Assembly (NCBI RefSeq): GCF_030010625.1
Contig: NZ_JASCXN010000014.1
Location: forward strand, 62,001 to 126,000
DNA from: Streptomyces sp. CC208A
GTDB lineage: Bacteria > Actinomycetota > Actinomycetes > Streptomycetales > Streptomycetaceae
Length of the DNA: 64,000 bases
Reading direction: 5' to 3'
Below are positions 53,019 to 59,465 of this stretch, one piece after another. The notes under the pieces were generated by a model that saw only the letters and a program-made list of their open reading frames with translations, was not told the origin of the DNA and did not search any database. The position numbers and the translations under genes are program-made. Every line of letters begins with the position of its first letter. The first letter of the stretch is position 1.

Positions 53019-53457
53019 GCCGTGGCTGCTGTGGGCGCTGCTGATGGTGCCCGCGGCGGCGACGATCGCGGGGATCGGGACGTACACGCGGGTCCTGGGG
53101 CCGGAGGACCCGCCGCGGCCGGGCAGGGAGGACCTGGTGGGGCGGTACGAGGACGGGCACGGGGGCGCGGTGACGCTGAAGGCGGACGGGACAGCGGTGC
53201 TGTCGGGGGTCGAGTACGTGAAGGACGACGGCCCTGGAGAGGTCGTCATGGACCGCTGCGAGGACCGGGACGCGAACTGGTCCTTCAACGAGTCCCGCCC
53301 GCGCTGGAGTCACGTGGTGAGCATCGGTACCGCCTGCGGCGGCGGGATGAACTGGATACAGTGGGACGTGATCGGCTCCCCGTCCGCCCCGGAGATCGTC
53401 TACTACGTAGGCGGCGTCGGATATGCAGGCGACCAGCGCGTCTTCACCCGCCGCTGA
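52987..53457 (+). CDS. Small membrane-anchored hypothetical protein
   Basis: A 156-residue protein: a membrane anchor near the start (WLLWALLMVPAAATIAGIGT), then an extracellular beta-rich domain with EDLVGRYEDGHGGAVTLKAD and SIGTACGGGMNWIQWDV and two cysteines (RCEDRD, TACGG). It begins 32 bp inside the end of the MFS gene and its last bases overlap the flavin reductase end. Similar small proteins are common in streptomycetes and have no assigned role. Confidence 0.75.
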   Translation: MMEPMGSWRSKPWLLWALLMVPAAATIAGIGTYTRVLGPEDPPRPGREDLVGRYEDGHGGAVTLKADGTAVLSGVEYVKDDGPGEVVMDRCEDRDANWSFNESRPRWSHVVSIGTACGGGMNWIQWDVIGSPSAPEIVYYVGGVGYAGDQRVFTRR

Positions 53458-54061
53458 ACCCCCCGAACCGCCCCCGATAGAACAGCAACGGCCCCCCACC
53501 CCCCTCCTCCGCCGCCCCCAGCGCCTCCACCCGCCCCACCACGATCAGATGGTCACCCCCCGTGTGGACGGCGCTGATCGTGCAGTCGATCCAGGCAGGC
53601 ACTCCGCCCACCCGAGGCGCGCCGGTCACCGGCGCGGGCGTCCACTCCACCCCCGCGAACTTGTCGGCGCCGCTGACCGCGAACGCCCGGCACAGGGCCC
53701 CCTGTTCGGCGCCCAGCACATTCACGCAGAAGGTCCCGGCGGCGGCGATGCGGGGCCAGGTGGTCGAGGTCCGGGCGACCATGAAGGCCACGAGGGGCGG
53801 GTCGAGCGAGAGCGAGGCGAAGGACTGGCAGGCGAAGCCGGCCGGACCGGCCTCCCCGGCCGCCGTCACGAGGGTGACGCCGCTCGCGAAGTGCCCGAGC
53901 ACCCGCCGGAACTCCGCCGGGTCGACGGGCGCCCGCTCGTCCTCCCGGACGGCCCGCAGCGCGGGCCGGGGAAGGGGTTCGACGGCCGTGGGCGCCCCGG
54001 CCGCTCTCAGGTGTCGGACGGCGGTGGCCGCCATCCCCGCGTGTCCCATCATGTCCAGCAT
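53444..54061 (-). CDS. Flavin reductase-family protein
   Basis: A 205-residue protein of the HpaC/Ntr-like flavin reductase family: FRRVLGHFASGVTLVTAAGE, GFACQSFASLSLDPPLVAFM, GTFCVNVLGAEQGALCRAFA and the C-terminal GGDHLIVVGRVEALGAAEEG. Such enzymes supply reduced flavin to a two-component monooxygenase; no large oxygenase subunit of that type lies in the window. The shared operator lies six bases before ATG 54061, which implies a leaderless transcript or a start at an internal ATG (54034). It has its own promoter although it is downstream of the enoyl-CoA hydratase gene. Confidence 0.88.
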   Translation of the reverse strand: MLDMMGHAGMAATAVRHLRAAGAPTAVEPLPRPALRAVREDERAPVDPAEFRRVLGHFASGVTLVTAAGEAGPAGFACQSFASLSLDPPLVAFMVARTSTTWPRIAAAGTFCVNVLGAEQGALCRAFAVSGADKFAGVEWTPAPVTGAPRVGGVPAWIDCTISAVHTGGDHLIVVGRVEALGAAEEGGGGPLLFYRGRFGGFSGG

Positions 54062-54066
54062 TGAAT

Positions 54067-54081
54067 CTGACGTGGCATCAG
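54067..54081. promoter_or_regulatory. Shared operator, copy 4 (flavin reductase)
   Basis: CTGACG-TGG-CATCAG, extended by flanking AT to 54065-54083. It sits in the 42-bp gap between the enoyl-CoA hydratase stop and the flavin reductase start. Confidence 0.78.
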
Positions 54082-54103
54082 ATAGGAAGTCCCGCGCAGG
54101 CGG

Positions 54104-54904
54104 TCATCGCCCCTCGTACCGCGCCTCCCGCCGCTCCACGAACGCGGCCACGCCCTCCTGCGCGTCGCGGGTGGTCATGTTCAGTTCCTGGGCGGTCGCC
54201 TCCGCCGCGAGGGCGGTCGCGCGGTCGGAGTCCAGGGAGGCGTTGACCAGCTGTTTCGTGAGGGCGAGGGCGCGGGTGGGGCCCTGGGCGAGGCGTTCGG
54301 CCCACTCGCGGGCCGTCTTCTCCAGGTCCTCCGCCGGGACCACCCGGTTCACCAGGCCCATCGCCCGCGCCTCCGCCGCCGGCAGGGCGTCGCCGAAGAA
54401 CATCAGCTCCTTCGCCCGCTGGGGGCCGATCAGGCGCGGCAACAGGTACGCGCCGGCGCCGTCGGGGACGAGGCCCCGGCGGGCGAAGACCTCGACGAAG
54501 CGGGCGGTCTCGGCGGCGATCACCAGGTCGCAGGCGAAGGCGAGATGGGCGCCGATGCCCGCCGCCGTGCCGTTCACGGCCGCGATCACCGGCTTCTCGC
54601 AGTCCATGACCGCCGTGACGAAGCGCTGGGCGCCCTGCCGGATCATCCGGGCCACGTCCCCGGCCACCCGCTCTCCCGCGTCTCCCGCGGCGGGAGCACC
54701 CCGCAGGTCCGCGCCCGCGCAGAAGCCACGCCCGGTGGCGGTGACGACCACGCACCGTACGGCCGGGTCGGCCGACGCCCCGGCCAGCAGGGCGATGATC
54801 CGTTCCCGCTGGTCCCAGGTGACCGCGTTCATCGCCTCGGGGCGGTTGAGGGTGATCCACGAGACGCCGTTCTCGACGGTGTGCAGCACATCGGGCTCGG
54901 ACAC
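54104..54904 (-). CDS. Enoyl-CoA hydratase/isomerase
   Basis: A 266-residue crotonase-fold enzyme from GTG 54904. The oxyanion hole is in GRGFCAGADLRG and AVNGTAAGIGAHLAFACDLV; the active-site acid region is GLVPDGAGAYLLPRLIG, and PAEEARAMGLVN-like spacing is kept. It would hydrate or isomerise the enoyl-CoA produced by the dehydrogenase pair. It begins 10 bp after the end of the acetate-CoA-ligase-like gene, so the two form one leftward operon under the tandem operators at 57.2 kb. Confidence 0.93.
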   Translation of the reverse strand: MSEPDVLHTVENGVSWITLNRPEAMNAVTWDQRERIIALLAGASADPAVRCVVVTATGRGFCAGADLRGAPAAGDAGERVAGDVARMIRQGAQRFVTAVMDCEKPVIAAVNGTAAGIGAHLAFACDLVIAAETARFVEVFARRGLVPDGAGAYLLPRLIGPQRAKELMFFGDALPAAEARAMGLVNRVVPAEDLEKTAREWAERLAQGPTRALALTKQLVNASLDSDRATALAAEATAQELNMTTRDAQEGVAAFVERREARYEGR

Positions 54905-54913
54905 GGGGGGCTC

Positions 54914-57136
54914 CTATCGGCAGACCGCCAGCGCGTCCAGGGCGACCGCGCCCTGCCCGCGCGGCAGCACCATCAGCGGGTTGATGTCCAGTTCGGCGAG
55001 GTCGCCGTCGAGTTCGAGGGCCATCCGCTGGACCCGGAGCACGACCTCGACCAGCGCGTCGACGTCGGCCGGCGGCGCGCCGCGTACGCCGTCGAGGAGG
55101 GCCCGGCCGCGCAGTTCGTCCAGCATCGAGCGGGCCTCGCGCTCCCCGAAGGGCGGTACGCGGACGGCGGTGTCGTTCAGGACCTCCACCAGGACCCCGC
55201 CCAGGCCGACCGTGACCGTCGGGCCGAACAGCTCGTCGCGGGTGACCCCGACGACCATCTCGACGCCCCTCCCCACCATCTGGCAGACGAGGATGCCGTC
55301 GAGGTCGATCTGTTCGTAGCGGGCGATGTCGGTGAGGTCGCGGTACGCGTCCCGCACCTGGCTCGCCGACGTCAACCCGACCTTCACAAGTCCGAGCTCC
55401 GTCTTGTGGGCGAGCTGCGCGCCCGACGCCTTCATCACCACCGGGTAGCCGACGAGCCCGGCGGCCCGGACGGCCGCCGCCGCGCTGGTGACGAGCTGCT
55501 CGCGCGGGACGCGGATGCCGTACGCGCGCAGCAGCTGCTTGGCGGCGTGCTCGCTGAGCCGCTGCCCGGGCCGCATCAGGGCCTGGGCCTTGCGGAAGGA
55601 GGGGGAGGGGGTGCGGGGGGCCTCGTCGAAGGGGGAGCGGTAGTCGGCGGTGAAGCGGTGGTGGTCGAGGTAGGCCCTCACGGCGCCGATGCAGTTGCCG
55701 AAGGTGCGGAAGGTGGCGACGCGGGAGGAGCCGAGGAGGGTGGTGCGGTAGGCGTCCTCGGTGCCGACGGGCGAGCCCCAGACGACGCACACCAGCTTGT
55801 CGGTGGCCTCGGCCGCCTCCACGAGGTCCTGCGCGAGCCGGTCGCTCATGGGCGGGAAGGGCCCGGTGATCGGGCAGATCAGCACACCCACCGACGGGTC
55901 GGCGAGGATCGCGTCGATGATCTTCCGGCCGCGCCAGTCACCGACCGGATGCCCGCCGTTGTCGACGGGATTGGCGACGCTGAGGTACTCCGGGATCCAC
56001 TGGTGGAGCTCGTCCTGCTTCGCCTGCGGGAGGGTGGGCAGGCTGAGCCCGGCCGCCGTCGCGAGGTCGGCGAAGTGGGCGCCCGTACCGCCGGAGATCG
56101 AGTAGACGACGACGCCGTCCGCGAGGGGGCGGCGGGCGCGGGCGAGCAGGGTGGCGGTGTCCTGGAGCTGGTCGAGGCCGTCGACGCGGATCACCCCGAA
56201 CTGCCGCATCGCCGCGTCCACCACCCGGTCCGCGCCGGTCAGCTTCCCGGTGTGGGAGGCGGCGGTACGGGCCCCGGTCTCGGTCCTGCCGACCTTCACG
56301 GCCACCACCGGCACGCCCTCGCGGGCCGCGCGGTCGGCGGCGAGGAGGAAGGAGCGCCCGTCCTTGAGCCCCTCGACGTACGCGGCGATGGCGCCGACCT
56401 CCGGGAGGGAGGCGAAGTACGAGACGAAGTCGGCGGTCTCCAGATCGGCCTCGTTGCCGGTCGGCGCCCAGTGGGAGAGCCGGACGCCCAGCTCCTGGAG
56501 GGTGAAGACGGGCCGGCCCTGGTGCCCGGACTGGGTGATGAGGGCGACGGCGGGCCCTTCGAGGTCGTCGCGGAAGCGCTCGAAGGCGTTGAGGTTGGTG
56601 TTGGGCCCGAGCAGCCGGACCCCGGTACGCCGCACGGCCTCGGCGAGCCGCTCCTGCGCGGCGGCCCCGGCGGCCCCCGCCTCGGCGAACCCGGAGGCGA
56701 AGGCGACCGCGAACCGCACCTTCGCCTCCCCCAGCTCCTCGATGACCGGCAGCGGATCGGCGACGAGCAGGACGGCGAGGTCGACGGGTCCGGGGATGTC
56801 CCTGACGGACGGCACGCAGTCGAGCCCGAAGACGGTGGTACGCGTCGGATGCACGGGTACGAGCTCCGCGCCGACCCGCTCCGCCCAGGCGAGCAGCTGC
56901 CGGGTGATCCCCGTGCGGGGCCGCCCCTCGGCGTCGGAGGCGCCGACGACGGCGACGGACCGGGGCCGGAAGAACCGGTCGAGATCGGGAACCTCGGCGT
57001 ACAGCGCCCGCCCGCTGACGTCCCGGTCGCCGGGCGCGGCGGCCCGCCCGTGGACGGCGGTGCGGGGCGACTCCCCGCAGGCGTCCACCCGGGCGCGCAG
57101 ACCGGTGGTGAAGGTGCCGTGAGTCGATCCAAGCAT
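54914..57136 (-). CDS. Acetate-CoA-ligase (ADP-forming)-like fused protein
   Basis: A 740-residue fusion: a CoA-binding domain (RPRSVAVVGASDAEGRPRTG), succinyl-CoA-ligase-like flavodoxin domains (VALITQSGHQGRPVFTLQEL, VVAVKVGRTETGARTAASHT with the probable phospho-His in SHTGK) and a C-terminal ATP-grasp domain (GYPVVMKASGAQLAHKTELG, ELDINPLMVLPRGQGAVALD). This is the one-chain layout of NDP-forming acyl-CoA synthetases. The N-terminal 45 residues are a poorly conserved extension. Tandem operators lie 47-85 bp upstream of ATG 57136. It may activate a second acid intermediate. Confidence 0.92.
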   Translation of the reverse strand: MLGSTHGTFTTGLRARVDACGESPRTAVHGRAAAPGDRDVSGRALYAEVPDLDRFFRPRSVAVVGASDAEGRPRTGITRQLLAWAERVGAELVPVHPTRTTVFGLDCVPSVRDIPGPVDLAVLLVADPLPVIEELGEAKVRFAVAFASGFAEAGAAGAAAQERLAEAVRRTGVRLLGPNTNLNAFERFRDDLEGPAVALITQSGHQGRPVFTLQELGVRLSHWAPTGNEADLETADFVSYFASLPEVGAIAAYVEGLKDGRSFLLAADRAAREGVPVVAVKVGRTETGARTAASHTGKLTGADRVVDAAMRQFGVIRVDGLDQLQDTATLLARARRPLADGVVVYSISGGTGAHFADLATAAGLSLPTLPQAKQDELHQWIPEYLSVANPVDNGGHPVGDWRGRKIIDAILADPSVGVLICPITGPFPPMSDRLAQDLVEAAEATDKLVCVVWGSPVGTEDAYRTTLLGSSRVATFRTFGNCIGAVRAYLDHHRFTADYRSPFDEAPRTPSPSFRKAQALMRPGQRLSEHAAKQLLRAYGIRVPREQLVTSAAAAVRAAGLVGYPVVMKASGAQLAHKTELGLVKVGLTSASQVRDAYRDLTDIARYEQIDLDGILVCQMVGRGVEMVVGVTRDELFGPTVTVGLGGVLVEVLNDTAVRVPPFGEREARSMLDELRGRALLDGVRGAPPADVDALVEVVLRVQRMALELDGDLAELDINPLMVLPRGQGAVALDALAVCR

Positions 57137-57182
57137 CGTTCCGCTCCGCCCTTCCGTTCAGGACGCGTCCCGGACAAGTGAC

Positions 57183-57221
57183 CTGACGCTCAGTCAGATT
57201 ACAGAACTGACGAGTAGTCAG
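57183..57221. promoter_or_regulatory. Shared operator, copies 5 and 6 (tandem)
   Basis: CTGACG-CTC-AGTCAG (57183-57197) and CTGACG-AGT-AGTCAG (57207-57221), centres 24 bp apart, upstream of the acetate-CoA-ligase-like operon. This is the only promoter with two copies. Confidence 0.75.
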
Positions 57222-57280
57222 GAATAGGCGGAGCGGAGGAAGCGCGAAGGACCGCCGAGCGGGCCCCGGCGTGCGGACCG

Positions 57281-58450
57281 CTACGGCTTCGGCCCCTGCT
57301 TCCGCCGCGTGCGGGCGATCCGGCGGGCGATCCGTTCCGCGTCCAGGGCCAGTTCCCTCAGCATGCCGCTGATGGGGTTGGTGAAGCCGGTGAAGTAGAG
57401 CCCGGGTGCGTGGCGGGGGCTGCGGGCGCCCCGTACGAGGGGGCGGCCTCGGGGGTCGAGGACGTCGAGGTGGCCGACGAGGGGTTCCAGGGCGCGGCGG
57501 TAACCGGTGGCGGCGATCACCGCGTCGGGGGCGATCCGGGTGCCGTCCGTGAGGACGACCTCGCGGCCGTCCAGGTCCTCGACGGCCGCGACGACCTCGA
57601 CCTTGCCCGCCCGGATCGCGGCGACGAGGCCGACGTCCTGGACGGCGATGGCGCCTTCCCGGGCGCGGGTGGCCAGGCCGGTGGTCGGGCGGGGGAGGCC
57701 GTACGCGGAGAGGTCCGGGGTGGCGAAGCGGGTGAGGGCCCGGCCGAGCAGGTCGACCAGGGCGGTCGGGAGGCGGCGGACGAGGATGCCGCTGCGCTGG
57801 GCGGGCCAGCCGGCGGTGGTGCGGCGGAGGATGTGGGGGGCGGTGCGGACCGCGATGCGGACGCGCGCGGCGCCGCCCTCGGCGAGGTCGGCGGCGATCT
57901 CGGCGCCGGTGTTGCCGATGCCGACGACGAGGACGTCCTTGCCCGCGTAGGGGGCCGGGTTCCGGTACTCCCGCGCGTGGACGAGCTCGCCCTCGTACGT
58001 GCCGAGCCCCGGCCAGCGCGGCAGGCTCGGCGTGTGGTTGAACCCGGTGGCGACGACCACGGCCCGGCCGGTCAGCCGCCGCCCGCCGGTCGCGTGCAGC
58101 ACCCAGCCGCCGGTCCCGTCCTCCGCGCGCTCGATCCGGTGCACCTCGACGCCCGTGACCACGTCGAGGTCGTGCTTCTCGGTGTACGCCTCCAGGTAGC
58201 GGACCAGGTCGGCGCGGGCGACCCAGCGGCCGTACGAGCGGGGTATCCGCATCCCGGGCAGGGCGGAGAGGCGCCGGGTGGTGTGCAGGTGCAGCCGGTC
58301 GTAGTGGCCGCGCCAGGAGGTGCCGACCGCGTCGGACTTCTCCAGGACGACGGCCCGGACGCCACGGGCGCGCAGGGTGGCGGCGACCGCGAGCCCGCCG
58401 GGGCCGGCGCCGATGACGTACACCGGTTCTTGGGGGGTGGTGGTGACCAT
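57281..58450 (-). CDS. FAD-dependent flavin-containing monooxygenase-like protein
   Basis: A 389-residue oxidoreductase. The FAD-binding GXGXXG is VYVIGAGPGGLAVAATLRA, the NADPH-binding loop is VLVVGIGNTGAEIAADLAEG, and the ATG motif is VVVATGFNHTPSLPRWPG. This pattern matches class B flavoprotein monooxygenases and TrkA-type reductases. Start ATG 58450 is preferred to the longer frame to 58522, as a TTGACC and a TACACG box place the promoter between them. Its promoter holds a different palindrome (58468-58479), not the shared operator, so it may belong to another regulon. Confidence 0.9.
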   Translation of the reverse strand: MVTTTPQEPVYVIGAGPGGLAVAATLRARGVRAVVLEKSDAVGTSWRGHYDRLHLHTTRRLSALPGMRIPRSYGRWVARADLVRYLEAYTEKHDLDVVTGVEVHRIERAEDGTGGWVLHATGGRRLTGRAVVVATGFNHTPSLPRWPGLGTYEGELVHAREYRNPAPYAGKDVLVVGIGNTGAEIAADLAEGGAARVRIAVRTAPHILRRTTAGWPAQRSGILVRRLPTALVDLLGRALTRFATPDLSAYGLPRPTTGLATRAREGAIAVQDVGLVAAIRAGKVEVVAAVEDLDGREVVLTDGTRIAPDAVIAATGYRRALEPLVGHLDVLDPRGRPLVRGARSPRHAPGLYFTGFTNPISGMLRELALDAERIARRIARTRRKQGPKP

Positions 58451-58467
58451 GAATGCTGAGCGTAATG

Positions 58468-58479
58468 ACGTGTACACGT
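58468..58479. promoter_or_regulatory. Distinct 12-bp palindrome at the monooxygenase promoter
   Basis: ACGTGTACACGT is a perfect palindrome overlapping the TACACG box on the minus strand, with TTGACC about 15 bp upstream of that box. It is a good candidate operator for a TetR-type regulator not seen here. Confidence 0.6.
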
Positions 58480-58563
58480 AGTGGGTCTCGGTCAAGAGGG
58501 ATTTCGGTTGCGAAACGGTCACGCCGTACGAGCCCTTGCGGAGCGCGGGCGGGGTGCGCTGAA

Positions 58564-58578
58564 CTGACGTACCGTCAG
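58564..58578. promoter_or_regulatory. Shared operator, copy 7 (DoxX/DUF35)
   Basis: CTGACG-TAC-CGTCAG is a perfect palindrome 30 bp upstream of the DoxX-family gene ATG. Confidence 0.8.
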
Positions 58579-58608
58579 ATAGCTGGGCTCCGCCGAGGAG
58601 GAACGCGC

Positions 58609-59061
58609 ATGCAGACCGTCTGGCTCACCGGCGCCGAATGGCTCGCCGTCCTCCGCATCGGCCTCGGCCTGTGGTGGCTGGAGAGCTGGCGCCACAAGGA
58701 CCGCAAGGGCTGGTTCGAGCGCGGCACCGGCATTGCGTGGGCGGCGGACGTGGCGGGCAAGCACCGGTGGGCGGCGGTGCGCAACGGCTTCGAGGTGGTC
58801 GTCGCCCCCCGCCCCAAGCTCATGGCGTACGTCGTCGTCTACGCCGAACTCGCCCTGGGGCTAGGCCTGATCGCCGGCTTCCTCACCCCCATAGCCCTGG
58901 CCTGCGGCCTCCTCCTCAACCTCCTCTACCTCGTCCTCATGATCCACGACTGGGCCGAGCAGGGGCAGAACGCGATGATGGCGCTGATCTCCCTCGTGGC
59001 CCTCTTCGCGATGTCCTGGCAGACCTGGTCCCTCGACGCGGCGATCGGACTCTTCTCATGA
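58609..59061 (+). CDS. DoxX-family membrane protein
   Basis: A 150-residue protein with about four spans: LAVLRIGLGLWWLESWRHKD, LMAYVVVYAELALGLGLIAG, TPIALACGLLLNLLYLVLMI and NAMMALISLVALFAMSWQTW. DoxX-like proteins accompany oxidoreductases and have been linked to thiol redox or quinone interplay. GAGGAG precedes ATG 58609. Its stop overlaps the DUF35 gene start by four bases (ATGA), and the shared operator lies upstream. Its role in the putative pathway is not clear. Confidence 0.85.
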   Translation: MQTVWLTGAEWLAVLRIGLGLWWLESWRHKDRKGWFERGTGIAWAADVAGKHRWAAVRNGFEVVVAPRPKLMAYVVVYAELALGLGLIAGFLTPIALACGLLLNLLYLVLMIHDWAEQGQNAMMALISLVALFAMSWQTWSLDAAIGLFS

Positions 59062-59465
59062 CGGCCACCCCCGACATCGACGCCTTCACCCGCCCCTACT
59101 GGGACGCCGCCGCCGAGGGGTGTCTGCTCCTCCGCCGCTGCCGGGCCTGCGACCGACCCCACCACTACCCGCGCGAGTTCTGCCCCCACTGCTGGAGCGA
59201 GGACGTGGTGTGGGAGCGGGCGAGCGGCCGCGCCACGCTCTACACGTGGTCCGTCGTCCACCGCAACGACCTCCCGCCCTTCGGCGACCGCGTCCCGTAC
59301 GTGGCGGCGGTGGTCGACCTGGAGGAGGGGCCGCGCATGATGACGGAGGTGGTGGATGTGGGGGAAGGCGACCTTCGTATCGGCATGCCCCTCACGGTCG
59401 CTTTCCGTGAGGGGGCGGACGGGGTGACGGTGCCGGTCTTCGGCGCGGGGGCTACAGGGGGCTGA
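59058..59465 (+). CDS. Zinc-ribbon OB-fold (DUF35) protein
   Basis: A 135-residue DUF35 protein: N-terminal helix MTATPDIDAFTRPYWDAAAE, the rubredoxin-like zinc ribbon RRCRACDRPHHYPREFCPHC (two CXXC), and an OB-fold with GRATLYTWSVVHR. DUF35 proteins partner thiolases/lipid-transfer proteins in CoA-ester degradation, including steroid side-chain cleavage. No thiolase lies next to it, which is unusual. The last 14 bp overlap the kinase gene 3' end on the other strand. Confidence 0.9.
   Translation: MTATPDIDAFTRPYWDAAAEGCLLLRRCRACDRPHHYPREFCPHCWSEDVVWERASGRATLYTWSVVHRNDLPPFGDRVPYVAAVVDLEEGPRMMTEVVDVGEGDLRIGMPLTVAFREGADGVTVPVFGAGATGG

Noticed and set aside
57281..58522. Longer start at 58522 for the FAD monooxygenase
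   Set aside because: The extra 24 residues have no family match and would include the promoter and palindrome.
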